Assembly: GCA_944324495.1 (NCBI GenBank)
Contig: CALUWN010000001.1
Coordinates: 62,001 to 126,000 of the forward strand
Source of the DNA: an uncultured Mucispirillum sp.
GTDB taxonomy: Bacteria > Chrysiogenota > Deferribacteres > Deferribacterales > Mucispirillaceae
DNA length: 64,000 nucleotides
Direction of reading: 5' to 3'
Part shown: positions 8,992 to 17,415 of the stretch, piece after piece
Layout: every line of letters begins with the position of its first letter
How positions within the stretch are numbered: the first letter of the stretch is position 1
Translations under genes and position numbers: made by a program
The notes under the pieces: generated by a model
Databases searched by the model: none
What the model was told of the DNA's origin: nothing
Seen by the model: the letters and a program-made list of their open reading frames with translations, nothing else

Positions 8992-9474
8992 CTATTTTGT
9001 GCCAACTTCAACAAGTTCAGAATCAAGGATATTTGGCAGTACTTTAGGGTCTATTTCCACAAGCATTCCTTTTCTGCCACCATTAATATAGATTTTATCA
9101 AGGTCTAGTATAGATTTTTCAATATAGACTTTCATTTTGATGCGAGTTCCAAAAGGAGAAGTGCCACCTACAAGGTAACCAGAGTGTCTGTTTGCAACTT
9201 CTGGGGTACATGGTTTTACTGTTTTTGTATTCATATATCTTGCTAAATTTTTAACAGATACTTCCATATCACCATGCATTAAAACAATAAAGTATTCTTT
9301 TCTATCATTTTCCATAATTAGAGTTTTTATAACTTTATGCTCATCAACTCCTAATTCTTTTGATGAAACTTTTGTGCCTCCATGTTCTACATATTTATAA
9401 AACATTGGGGTATAGGGTACTTTTTTTTCATTTAGGTATCTAATAGCATTTGTGGAAGGTACTTTATCTTTCAT
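8992..9474 (-). CDS. ybaK: YbaK/EbsC-type aminoacyl-tRNA deacylase
   Basis: Trans-editing enzyme of the YbaK/ProX superfamily that hydrolyses mischarged Cys-tRNA-Pro. At 160 residues it matches YbaK. Conserved features include the early KVIKTLIM segment with its lysine, and GYLVGGTSPFGT around residues 99-110, the family's GGxSPxG loop. It starts 2 bases after the amino acid importer ATPase and is probably the last gene of that operon, though the function is unrelated. Cys-tRNA-Pro is the likely substrate by family; other deacylases share the fold. Confidence 0.88.
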   Translation of the reverse strand: MKDKVPSTNAIRYLNEKKVPYTPMFYKYVEHGGTKVSSKELGVDEHKVIKTLIMENDRKEYFIVLMHGDMEVSVKNLARYMNTKTVKPCTPEVANRHSGYLVGGTSPFGTRIKMKVYIEKSILDLDKIYINGGRKGMLVEIDPKVLPNILDSELVEVGTK

Positions 9475-9476
9475 AA

Positions 9477-10220
9477 TTAATAACTGTTATTTAGAAATAG
9501 TTTCGTACGTTCATTTTTTGGGTTATTAAATATTTCATCTGGTGTGCCACTTTCTAAGATTTCACCGTCAGACATAAACAATATTTTGGCAGCAACTTCT
9601 TTTGCAAAGCCTATTTCATGGGTGACAATAAGCATTGTCATTTTTTCTTCTGCTAATTGCTTCATAGTATATAGCACTTCTTTAGTAATTTCAGGGTCTA
9701 ATGATGATGTAGGCTCATCAAAAAGCATAATTTCAGGGTTCATCATTAATGCTCTAACTATTGCAACACGCTGTTTTTGACCGCCTGAAAGGCTATCAGG
9801 ATAAACTTCAGCTTTATCAGCAAGCCCAACTTTTGCAAGCAGTGCCATACTTTTTTCACGAAGATTTATATTGATATCTTTTTTAACAAGTTTTACTGGT
9901 TTTTCAAGGTTTTTAATAACTGACATATGAGGGAAAAGATTAAAATGCTGAAATACCATACCCATTTTTAATGTAGCATTTTTAACAACAGAAGCAGGCA
10001 TATATTTGCCATTTTCAACAAATTTTTCACCATCAATAGCTATTGTGCCGTCATCTATTTTTTCTAAATCAATCAAGCATCTTAAAAGCGTACTTTTACC
10101 ACTGCCAGAAGAACCAAGTATGGCTATTACATCACCTTTTTCCACATTAAAAGATACATCTTTTAATACCTGCAAATTTCCAAAAGACTTTTTTAAATGG
10201 CTTACCTGTATTATGCTCAT
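9477..10220 (-). CDS. Polar amino acid ABC importer, ATPase
   Basis: ATPase of a polar amino acid uptake transporter (GlnQ/HisP class), 247 residues. Walker A is GSSGSGKST near residue 36, the signature is [11 protein letters not shown] near 144, and Walker B with the catalytic Glu is [14 protein letters not shown]. The start overlaps the end of the permease by four bases (ATGA), so the two are translationally coupled. It works with the permease and binding protein upstream. Which amino acid is imported cannot be read from the sequence. Confidence 0.93.
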   Translation of the reverse strand: MSIIQVSHLKKSFGNLQVLKDVSFNVEKGDVIAILGSSGSGKSTLLRCLIDLEKIDDGTIAIDGEKFVENGKYMPASVVKNATLKMGMVFQHFNLFPHMSVIKNLEKPVKLVKKDININLREKSMALLAKVGLADKAEVYPDSLSGGQKQRVAIVRALMMNPEIMLFDEPTSSLDPEITKEVLYTMKQLAEEKMTMLIVTHEIGFAKEVAAKILFMSDGEILESGTPDEIFNNPKNERTKLFLNNSY

Positions 10221-10879
10221 AATGATTTACTCGTATATCTGAATTTTTTTTCAATTAATCTTAGTACAACAGTAAGTATTAATATTAATAATAGATATAA
10301 AATACCTGCCATAACAAAAGGCATAATTGAAACGTGTTTAGAAACGGCAGTTTTTGCAACATAGCTGATTTCTGCAACACCTATAACATAAACAAGTGAT
10401 GTATCTTTCACTAATGTTATTGCTTCATTACTTAAAGAGGGCAGGCTTACTCTAATCATCTGAGGAATGATTATGTGTATATAAGTTTGCAGTTTATTAA
10501 GCCCTAATACTTTTGCTGCTTCAGACTGCCCTTTATCTATAGCTAAAAGACCGCCTCTAAATATTTCAGCAAAGTATGCAGCATAGTTTAATATAAATGC
10601 TACTAATGCTGCATTAATTCTATCAAAAGTGATATATGGTGGGATGTGTGGAACTACGAAATATACAAAAAATATTTGTAATATAAGTGGTGTGCCACGC
10701 ATTACTGTAATATATATATTTATAAGCCAAGTAACAGGCTTGTATGGAGTTTTACCAAGCAGGGTGACAATAAAGCCCAAAGGGATAGATACAGTTATAA
10801 CCACAACAAATATTAATACCGTAATTTTAGCCCCATCAAGCATAGCTTGGGCTGTTTGTATTAAATAACTGCTATCCAC
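10217..10879 (-). CDS. Polar amino acid ABC importer, permease
   Basis: Inner-membrane permease of the His/Glu/Gln class, 220 residues with about five hydrophobic segments. The typical N-terminal region [17 protein letters not shown] and the coupling-helix motif [20 protein letters not shown] (EAA loop) are clear. It lies 39 bases after the binding-protein gene and overlaps the ATPase start. As a single permease gene it would form a homodimer. Confidence 0.92.
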   Translation of the reverse strand: MDSSYLIQTAQAMLDGAKITVLIFVVVITVSIPLGFIVTLLGKTPYKPVTWLINIYITVMRGTPLILQIFFVYFVVPHIPPYITFDRINAALVAFILNYAAYFAEIFRGGLLAIDKGQSEAAKVLGLNKLQTYIHIIIPQMIRVSLPSLSNEAITLVKDTSLVYVIGVAEISYVAKTAVSKHVSIMPFVMAGILYLLLILILTVVLRLIEKKFRYTSKSL

Positions 10880-10918
10880 TTTATTTCACCCCGAAATGAA
10901 TAAATATTTAGTAATTTA

Positions 10919-11701
10919 TTAGTATTTTTTAATTATATCTTCGCCAAACCATTTAACAGAGATTTTAGAAGCTGTACCGTCATCAATAAGTTCATCAATT
11001 GCTTTTTCAACTTTGCTTTTTAATTCATCGTTTCCTTTTTTAAATGCAATTGCATAAAATTCTTCATTAAAGTAATCGTTAGATACTTTATATGCACCAG
11101 CTTTTTTAGAAAGCATATATCTTGCAACTACTTCGTCCATAATAACAGCATCTATTCTGCCTATATCTAAATCTTGTAATGCTAAAACGTTATTATCGTA
11201 AGTAGATTTATTAACTTTTTCATTAACAGGGTCTTTTTCTAAAGCCTGCACAGCTGTAGAGCCTGTTTGAAGCCCAACATTTTTGCCTTCTAAATCAGCT
11301 TTTGTATTGATTGTAGAATCAGCTTTTGTGATAATTACCATTTTATTTGCAAGGTATGGTTTAGATAAAGCCATAGCTTCCTGCCTTTCAGGGCTAACAC
11401 TTAAACCGTTCCAAATGCATGTAATTTTACCAGAATTTAATTCTAATTCTTTTGTGCCCCAGTCAATAGGCTGTAATACAAGTTCCATATTAAGTTTTTT
11501 AGTAACTTCTTTTGCTAAATCTATATCAAAACCTATGATTTCGTTGTTATCACCACGGAAACCCATAGGTGGAAAGCTGTCATCTAATCCCATAACAAAT
11601 TGTGCTTTACCTGTTTCAGAAGCATTATCTGTTTGATTTTTTTTGCACCCAAAAGAAAGGGCAGAAAGTAATACAGTTAAAATGATAAATAGTTTTTTCA
11701 T
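10919..11701 (-). CDS. Polar amino acid ABC importer, binding lipoprotein
   Basis: Solute-binding protein of family 3, 260 residues, anchored as a lipoprotein: signal peptide ending LSFGC with Cys19. The mature part begins a family 3 fold (MGLDDSFPPMGFR), contains IIGFDIDLAKEV with the ligand-binding Asp region, and later RIDAVIMDEVVARYML. It is the first gene of a four-gene minus-strand unit with permease, ATPase and ybaK. A possible promoter lies upstream on the minus strand (TTGCAT, 16 bases, TAAAGT), a weak match. Confidence 0.92.
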   Translation of the reverse strand: MKKLFIILTVLLSALSFGCKKNQTDNASETGKAQFVMGLDDSFPPMGFRGDNNEIIGFDIDLAKEVTKKLNMELVLQPIDWGTKELELNSGKITCIWNGLSVSPERQEAMALSKPYLANKMVIITKADSTINTKADLEGKNVGLQTGSTAVQALEKDPVNEKVNKSTYDNNVLALQDLDIGRIDAVIMDEVVARYMLSKKAGAYKVSNDYFNEEFYAIAFKKGNDELKSKVEKAIDELIDDGTASKISVKWFGEDIIKKY

Positions 11702-11823
11702 CTCTCACCTTTTTAAATTTTCTTTTTTGCATACTTTATCATAATATTAAAAAAATGCAATGAATAATTTATATAAAGACAATATAGAATAATATATCAC
11801 AACTTTAATGTACTTTTTATTTT

Positions 11824-11958
11824 AAGGAGGGAATAAAAAATAAAAGTTAAAATTAAGCCATATGGATATGGCGTCTTTAGTAAGCAAGCGAGCATTTATT
11901 GCGAGCTTAGCGTATTTTTTTTATTCCAAGGAAGGAATAAAAAATAAAAGTTTAAATT
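11824..11958. repeat. Structured element copy 2 with flanking direct repeats
   Basis: A 73-base core (11855-11927) lies between two 31-base near copies (11824-11854 and 11928-11958; 29 of 31 identical). The core begins with a perfect hairpin (11857-11862 with 11867-11872, loop TGGA), then CTTTAGTAAGC at 11875-11885, then a GC-richer stretch ending AGCGT, as in copy 1 at the window start. The right junction forms an 11-base stem (11917-11927 with 11934-11944) with loop AAGGAA. The flanking repeats differ in sequence from those of copy 1, so only the core is shared. It fills most of a 308-base gap between divergent genes; I see no gene in the rest of that gap. Confidence 0.7.
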
Positions 11959-12009
11959 GTAATATATAAATAATTTTGCTATATTTAAAAAAATCTTTTA
12001 GGTGAATAT

Positions 12010-12630
12010 ATGATAGATATGCAAAGTATAAAATTATTAATGGCAGGTAGAGCAGGGGTTTATGGTTTGCTTGCAGATATTTTTACTGCTCCAACAGATA
12101 ATGATAATATATATAACTTATGCAAATATTTATATGACTTAACAGAATCTGTGGAAGTTATTGATGAGCAGGAAGAAATATTGCAGGGCTTCAAAGGGCT
12201 TGCCACTTGGCATAAAAATGCTTCTCAGGTACAGGCTTCATGGATAGAAGCAAAATTGCAGGAAGAATTTAATTTTATTTTTAAAAATCCAGCAGGCTCA
12301 ATAGGCATTATTTTTCCTAAAACTGATAATATTGATGAGTTTTATTCTAAATACGGTTACACACCAGAATTTAAAAGTGGTGGCATAAATGAAATGCTTT
12401 CTTTTATGAGCTATATGTCAATAGAAACAGCAAAACAGGAAAATCTAGAGCAAGTTTCAGAATATGCAATAGCTCAGCTTTTATTTTTAGATACTTTTAT
12501 AATGCCTTATGTTTCAGGCTTTTGTGAAGCCTTATATGAAGTAAGCCCAAATTATGGTATATTTCAATATATTGCAGTAATTCTCCATGGCTATTTAATG
12601 CTTGATGAGCCAACGCTTAAATATTTTTAA
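12010..12630 (+). CDS. TorD-family chaperone (molybdoenzyme maturation)
   Basis: All-helical cytoplasmic protein of 206 residues resembling TorD/DmsD chaperones, which bind the Tat signal of molybdoenzymes and hold the apoprotein during cofactor insertion. Features are a leucine-rich N-terminal helix, the mid-protein segment INEMLSFMSYMS, and the C-terminal QLLFLDTFIMPYVSGFCEAL, equivalent to the family's final helix pair. The ATG at 12010 is preceded by TTAGGTG. A likely client is the molybdopterin enzyme at 22-24.6 kb, but two further TorD-like genes in the window compete for that role. Confidence 0.65.
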   Translation: MIDMQSIKLLMAGRAGVYGLLADIFTAPTDNDNIYNLCKYLYDLTESVEVIDEQEEILQGFKGLATWHKNASQVQASWIEAKLQEEFNFIFKNPAGSIGIIFPKTDNIDEFYSKYGYTPEFKSGGINEMLSFMSYMSIETAKQENLEQVSEYAIAQLLFLDTFIMPYVSGFCEALYEVSPNYGIFQYIAVILHGYLMLDEPTLKYF

Positions 12631-13592
12631 TTGAGTAATCCTTTATCCATATAATATCGCATGGCCCCAGGGTGTATTGGGGCTGTGTTATATTGCAGCA
12701 TTTCTTTAATATCTAAGTTTTTAAAAGCAGGGTGCAGCCTTTTTAAAACATTAATATTTTCTACAATCTCTTTTGCCATAATATATGCAGCGTAATTTGA
12801 TGTTTTGCTTGATGTTACAAGGCAAGTCATAACGCTAACAGTCTTTGTGTTATTTGGATTATAAGCTTTTGGATAAACTGATTTATCCTGCACTGTAATT
12901 TTATATTTTGGGTATTGTAGAAATAGTTTGTTTACTCCTGTAATATCAACTAAGCGAATAGGTGTTGTTTCTGATAAAAGCTTTATAACAGGTAAAGGCA
13001 CAATTGATGTAATAAAAAAACCGTCAAGCCTGCCATCCTGCATTTTTACAACTATTTCTTGAAGTGAAGTGCTTGTATTATCATAATTTACAGTATAATT
13101 ATCAAGCCCGTAGGAGCTTAATATAAGCTGACTGTTTAAATATGTGCCTTCACCAATAAAACCAATATTAATATTTTTATCTTTTAAATCCATAATTGTT
13201 TTGATTTTGGAAGCTTCCCGTACTATTAACTGCATATATGCTGGGCTTATACTTATTATAGAGCGTAAATCATACTGTGGAGCACCAGCCCATTCACCAA
13301 GCCCTTTATAAGCACGGTATTCCACATCAGCAGAAACCACACCAAACATTAGTTCGCCATTAATAACACTGTCTATATTATAAATATCGCCTTCTGTGGT
13401 AATAACATTTGGAGTTAATTTATGAACTTTTGAATTTATGTTTAAGATTTTACCAATAGATGTGCCAATAGGGTACAAACCACTTTTATTATCACCTGTG
13501 CCTATATTTACAGGGATTACTTTATTTTGAGCAAAACAAGTAAATGCAGATAAAAGTATTAGCAAAAAGGTTATATATATTAATTTTTTCAT
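12627..13592 (-). CDS. TAXI-family TRAP solute-binding protein
   Basis: Exported solute receptor of the TAXI class, 321 residues. The signal peptide ends CFAQ near residue 22. Family features are the early IGTGDNKSGLYPIGTSIGKI, a central region on intrinsic LKDKNINIGFIGEGT, and LDGFFITSIVPLPVI. TAXI receptors normally feed a fused DctQM-type TRAP permease with sodium or proton symport. No TRAP membrane gene is in the window, so this one is an orphan here. Its stop overlaps the stop of the convergent TorD-like gene by a few bases. Confidence 0.82.
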   Translation of the reverse strand: MKKLIYITFLLILLSAFTCFAQNKVIPVNIGTGDNKSGLYPIGTSIGKILNINSKVHKLTPNVITTEGDIYNIDSVINGELMFGVVSADVEYRAYKGLGEWAGAPQYDLRSIISISPAYMQLIVREASKIKTIMDLKDKNINIGFIGEGTYLNSQLILSSYGLDNYTVNYDNTSTSLQEIVVKMQDGRLDGFFITSIVPLPVIKLLSETTPIRLVDITGVNKLFLQYPKYKITVQDKSVYPKAYNPNNTKTVSVMTCLVTSSKTSNYAAYIMAKEIVENINVLKRLHPAFKNLDIKEMLQYNTAPIHPGAMRYYMDKGLLN

Positions 13593-13652
13593 ACTATCTC
13601 CGCATATATTATATGAAATATATTTCTTAAAATCAAGAATTATTAATTTTAC

Positions 13653-13680
13653 TTGAGATTTTAATTAAATTTTATATAAT
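13653..13680 (+). promoter_or_regulatory. Sigma70-like promoter before mtnA
   Basis: TTGAGA at 13653 and TATAAT at 13675 are separated by 16 bases. They lie 28 bases before the ATG of mtnA, leaving a very short leader with the AAGGGTG ribosome site. Confidence 0.55.
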
Positions 13681-13707
13681 ATTATCAAATCATTATAAGG
13701 GTGTACT

Positions 13708-14763
13708 ATGTCGGCAGATAAACTTCCAAAAGCAGTAAAATATGAAAATGGTGAATTAATATTTTTAGACCAGACAAAGCTTCCATTAGAGCTTGTATAT
13801 GAAAAGCAGGAAACTTTAGAGCAGGTATATATTTCTATAAAACAACTAAAAGTTCGCGGTGCTCCTGCAATAGGTATTGCTGGTGCTTTTGGGCTTTTAA
13901 TATCTATGAAAAACTATTTAGAGAAATCTGTTGATGAATTTTTTAAAACTTTAAAATCTAACGGTGAATATTTAATATCTTCACGCCCAACAGCAGTTAA
14001 TCTTTCATGGGCCATAAAAAGAGTTATAAAAAAAGCAGAAAATTCTTTAAATCATACTGTGGAAGATATATTTAAAATTATAGAGCAGGAAGCAATAGAT
14101 ATTTATAATGAAGATAAAAATATTTGCCACAACATAGGAAATTATGGTGAAAAATTAATTTTTGATGGTATGGGGATTTTAACTCATTGTAATGCAGGAG
14201 CGTTGGCAGTATCAGAACTAGGCACAGCTTTAGCCCCAATTTATAAAGCATTAGATAATGGCAAAAAATTTAGAGTATATGCTGATGAAACAAGGCCATT
14301 ATTACAAGGGGCAAGGCTTACAAGTTATGAGCTTTATTCTGCTGGAGTGGATGTTACATTAATATGTGATAATATGGCAGCTTATGCTATGAGTAAAGGG
14401 CTTATTAATATGGTAATAGTTGGCTGTGACAGGGTTGCTGCTAATGGAGATACTGCAAATAAAATAGGCACAATGAATGTGGCAATACTTGCAAAGCATT
14501 TCAATATTCCTTTTTATGTTGCATGCCCTTCATCTACTTTTGATAATATGACGCTAACTGGAAAAGATATTGTAATAGAAGAGAGAGATAAAAAAGAAGT
14601 AACGCACTTTTCTTCATGCCAGACAGCACCTGATGATGTAAAAGTACTAAACCCAGCATTTGATGTTACACCAAATGAATTAATCACAGGCTTTATTACA
14701 GAATATGGTATTATAAAACCACCATTTGTGATTAATTTAGAAAAAACATTACATAAAAGGTAA
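13708..14763 (+). CDS. mtnA: Methylthioribose-1-phosphate isomerase
   Basis: Isomerase converting 5-methylthioribose 1-phosphate (or 5-deoxyribose 1-phosphate) to the ribulose form in salvage of SAM by-products. 351 residues, the normal length. The family signature KVRGAPAIGIAGAFGL is near residue 50. The C-terminal half has the catalytic Cys region GILTHCNAGALA and the catalytic Asp segment VGCDRVAANGDTANKIGT. It forms a pair with the class II aldolase gene 5 bases downstream. The classic mtnB, mtnC and mtnD genes are absent here. Confidence 0.95.
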   Translation: MSADKLPKAVKYENGELIFLDQTKLPLELVYEKQETLEQVYISIKQLKVRGAPAIGIAGAFGLLISMKNYLEKSVDEFFKTLKSNGEYLISSRPTAVNLSWAIKRVIKKAENSLNHTVEDIFKIIEQEAIDIYNEDKNICHNIGNYGEKLIFDGMGILTHCNAGALAVSELGTALAPIYKALDNGKKFRVYADETRPLLQGARLTSYELYSAGVDVTLICDNMAAYAMSKGLINMVIVGCDRVAANGDTANKIGTMNVAILAKHFNIPFYVACPSSTFDNMTLTGKDIVIEERDKKEVTHFSSCQTAPDDVKVLNPAFDVTPNELITGFITEYGIIKPPFVINLEKTLHKR

Positions 14764-14768
14764 GTAAT

Positions 14769-15356
14769 ATGATAGAAAAATATAAGCAGGATATATGTGA
14801 AATAGGCAGAAGAATGTATGCAAGGGAGCTTGTTGCTGCAAATGACGGCAATATTTCTATAAAAGTGGAAGAAAATAAACTGCTTATTACACCAACTATG
14901 ATGAGTAAAGGCTATATGGTGGAAGATGATATAATCTTAATAGATTATGAAGGAAATGTTTTAATGGGCAGTAAAAAGCCATCATCAGAATACCTGCTTC
15001 ACACTACAGTATATAAAAGCAGGCAGGATATAAATGCAATAGTCCATGCTCACCCTGTAACAGTTTCTGCTTTTGCCATATGCAGCCGCCCTGTAGATAT
15101 GCGTTATATGCCTGAAGCAATTATGAGTCTTGGTGTTTTTCCTGTGGCAGAATATGCCCGCCCTGGTACAAAAGAATTGGCACAATCTATTATGCCATAT
15201 ATTAATGACCATAATGGCTGTATTTTAGCAAACCATGGAGCTGTTAGCTGGGCAAAGGATATATACTCTGCTTATTACATAATGGAGCAGCTTGAGTTTT
15301 ACTGCAAAACATCATTAATAGCAGAGCATATGGGTAACCCTAAAATTATCCCTTAA
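14769..15356 (+). CDS. Class II aldolase, probable methylthioribulose-1-P aldolase
   Basis: Zinc-dependent class II aldolase/adducin family protein, 195 residues. The metal site is visible as HAHP around residues 93-96 and a third His in ILANHGAVSW near 155; the catalytic Glu is in PSSEYLLHTTVY. Pairing with mtnA supports the DHAP shunt: cleavage of 5-methylthio- or 5-deoxyribulose 1-phosphate to dihydroxyacetone phosphate plus an aldehyde. The alternative is an MtnB-type dehydratase of the same fold. The missing mtnC/mtnD neighbours favour the aldolase, but the rest of the genome is not visible. Confidence 0.78.
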   Translation: MIEKYKQDICEIGRRMYARELVAANDGNISIKVEENKLLITPTMMSKGYMVEDDIILIDYEGNVLMGSKKPSSEYLLHTTVYKSRQDINAIVHAHPVTVSAFAICSRPVDMRYMPEAIMSLGVFPVAEYARPGTKELAQSIMPYINDHNGCILANHGAVSWAKDIYSAYYIMEQLEFYCKTSLIAEHMGNPKIIP

Positions 15357-16065
15357 CTGATTTTAAAAATTCTTCTGTTAAAGTTTTATCATATTTTACA
15401 AACTCATTCATAATGCCTGCAACAGCATAATAAAGGTTATTATCAACCTGCGTAATCTGTTCTTTTAAGTGCATTGTAAATTCATTTATCCAAGTAAGAA
15501 TATGAGCTTGTAAAAAATTATACTGTTCTTGCAAAAGATTTGCTACTTTATCATAATTTTCTTCTTCTAAAAATTTTATAAGCAGAGCATTAAGCTGTTG
15601 CAGATAAAGCATTTCAATACTAACATGGTCAGCAGGCAGCGTATTATCTTCAGGTGGAGTAAAATTATTTACTTCATAAATATTTATAATTTTATCTTTT
15701 TCGCGTATCTGCATATTATTACTCAAAAAATATTCTGAAGCAGTGCAAGGAATAGCATAAGTTGTATCAAGAAAAAGCTCTGTAAAAATATCCTGCTGAA
15801 GTTCTAAAAAATCTTCTAAAGCATCTTCATCTTGATTTTGTTCGCAGGTATTGTAATTTTTTAAAATATTAATACATAAGCTGTAATCATTTATTAATAT
15901 ATGTTTTTTAAGTTCTTCAAAATAAGGGATTAATTTTGCGGTAGTACCTATAAAATTCATATCGGGAAATGTATAAAATACTTTGAAAAAATAATTATAA
16001 AAATTTGTTTTTATAACACCAGCAGAATGCATATTATCTTTTAAAGTATTACTTATGTTGCTCAT
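15346..16065 (-). CDS. TorD-like chaperone, paralogue A
   Basis: 239-residue helical cytoplasmic protein, clearly paralogous to the gene at 26629-27345. Shared signatures are DHVSIEMLYLQQLN in the middle and FLQAHILTWINEF near the C-terminus, the family pattern in which an aromatic-rich helix precedes the signal-peptide groove. It overlaps the stop of the convergent aldolase by 11 bases. The probable role is redox-enzyme maturation for a periplasmic molybdoenzyme. The client is unknown; it is about 6 kb from the molybdopterin operon. Confidence 0.65.
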   Translation of the reverse strand: MSNISNTLKDNMHSAGVIKTNFYNYFFKVFYTFPDMNFIGTTAKLIPYFEELKKHILINDYSLCINILKNYNTCEQNQDEDALEDFLELQQDIFTELFLDTTYAIPCTASEYFLSNNMQIREKDKIINIYEVNNFTPPEDNTLPADHVSIEMLYLQQLNALLIKFLEEENYDKVANLLQEQYNFLQAHILTWINEFTMHLKEQITQVDNNLYYAVAGIMNEFVKYDKTLTEEFLKSVKG

Positions 16066-16181
16066 TCTTCACCTCTAAAAAACTAATACTTATACTATTA
16101 TAGCAAAATATTTATAATTATCTAGCTTTTTTTATTGAGTTGTTTTATTCTATTATTATATTAATAGAATTGGTGAAGTTT

Positions 16182-16982
16182 ATGTTAAAAATTGGGTTTA
16201 TGGATTACGCAAACGTATATCCTATATTTTACTATTTATTACAGGATAAAAATATTGAATATATAAAGGGAGTGCCTTCAGAATTAAACAAGGCTATGAG
16301 GCAGGGGCTTATAGATGTATCGCCTGCTTCAAGTATTGAATTTGCAAGAAATCATGACCTTTATAATGTGCATAATAAAATATGTGTTTCTTCTATTGGA
16401 GCAGTGAAAAGTGTAAATTTATACAGCAATTATAAGGCAGAAGAATTAAATGGTAAAAAAATATATTTTACAAAAGATTCAAATACTTCAACAGTATTAT
16501 GCCGTATTGTGCTTGAAAAATTTTATAATGTGAAGCCTATTTATGTAGATGATGAAAACAATGCAGATGCTTCACTTTTAATAGGTGATAAAGCACTTTT
16601 TGCTTACTATAATTCTTCAGCTCCTTATATAATTGATTTAGGAAAAGAATGGTATAATTTCACAAAACTTCCCTTTGTTTTTGCATTATGGATTATTAAA
16701 AAATCAGCAGAAAAAGATGAATATTATCACACATTAATAGAAAATATTACAAAATATGGTATGCTTTTTCCAAAAGATATTGAAAACCTTGCTCCAAAAT
16801 ATTTAGAAAGGGGCTATACTTTAGAGCAAATAGAAGACTACTGGAATACAATAGTATATGAAATGACTGATGAACATAAAAAAGGGCTGTCACTTTTTTA
16901 TAACCTTGCCTATGAGCTTGGCGAAACAAAAGATAATGGGGCAGATTATATTGACAACGCTTTTATAAAACAAATATTATGA
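16182..16982 (+). CDS. mqnA: Chorismate dehydratase (futalosine menaquinone route)
   Basis: MqnA/MqnD-family protein of 266 residues. It converts chorismate to 3-enolpyruvylbenzoate, the first step of the futalosine pathway to menaquinone. The fold begins LKIGFMDYANVYPI, followed by the family's GVPSELNKAMRQGLIDVSPAS near residues 30-50. The beta strand KIYFTKDSNTSTVL and the segment LGKEWYNFTKLPFVFALWII (domain closure) agree with MqnA more than MqnD. The ATG at 16182 follows GGTGAAG. A menaquinone route fits the bc complex and quinone-linked enzymes nearby. Confidence 0.85.
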   Translation: MLKIGFMDYANVYPIFYYLLQDKNIEYIKGVPSELNKAMRQGLIDVSPASSIEFARNHDLYNVHNKICVSSIGAVKSVNLYSNYKAEELNGKKIYFTKDSNTSTVLCRIVLEKFYNVKPIYVDDENNADASLLIGDKALFAYYNSSAPYIIDLGKEWYNFTKLPFVFALWIIKKSAEKDEYYHTLIENITKYGMLFPKDIENLAPKYLERGYTLEQIEDYWNTIVYEMTDEHKKGLSLFYNLAYELGETKDNGADYIDNAFIKQIL

Positions 16983-17405
16983 TTTACTTTTTTTGGTAAA
17001 ATCAGCCCTGACTATAACAGCCTGAGTTTTTTCTTTAGGTTTATTTGGCATGGCAGGGTATTTATTTATTTTAAGAACATTTTCTTCATTGCTTTCATAA
17101 TAAGGAAAATTAAAAATACATAAAGGCTTATGCAGGTCATTTAAAACAGCATCAACTGCTTCATAAGGAATAAACACATCTTCCCATACGCCATTAAAGC
17201 GAAGTTTTGCAAAAATATATTCATCCTCCATTCTAAATTCAGAGCAAGAAGCAGAGCCAATAGCAAGCACAATACCATTATTTTTTTCGCTGTTAATAAG
17301 CCCACGTTCTCCAACAACAAGCTTTGGGTGTGGCAGTGAGTGAATATATATTTTTCCAAATTCTTCCATAGCAGCATTAATAGTAGTTTTTTTAAGTTTA
17401 TTCAT
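16977..17405 (-). CDS. SspB-like ClpXP adaptor
   Basis: 142-residue protein resembling SspB, the adaptor that delivers ssrA-tagged peptides to ClpXP. The most telling region is GIVLAIGSASCSEFRMEDEY followed by a RFNG strand and VFIPYEAVDAVL, matching the SspB fold pattern of an RF-G strand then a P-AV turn. The C-terminal tail is charged and proline-rich (MPNKPKEKTQA) and may be the flexible ClpX-binding tail. It follows the orphan OppD-like gene by 10 bases and overlaps the end of mqnA. Family assignment is by pattern only. Confidence 0.6.
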   Translation of the reverse strand: MNKLKKTTINAAMEEFGKIYIHSLPHPKLVVGERGLINSEKNNGIVLAIGSASCSEFRMEDEYIFAKLRFNGVWEDVFIPYEAVDAVLNDLHKPLCIFNFPYYESNEENVLKINKYPAMPNKPKEKTQAVIVRADFTKKSKS

Positions 17406-17415
17406 GGGCTAATCC

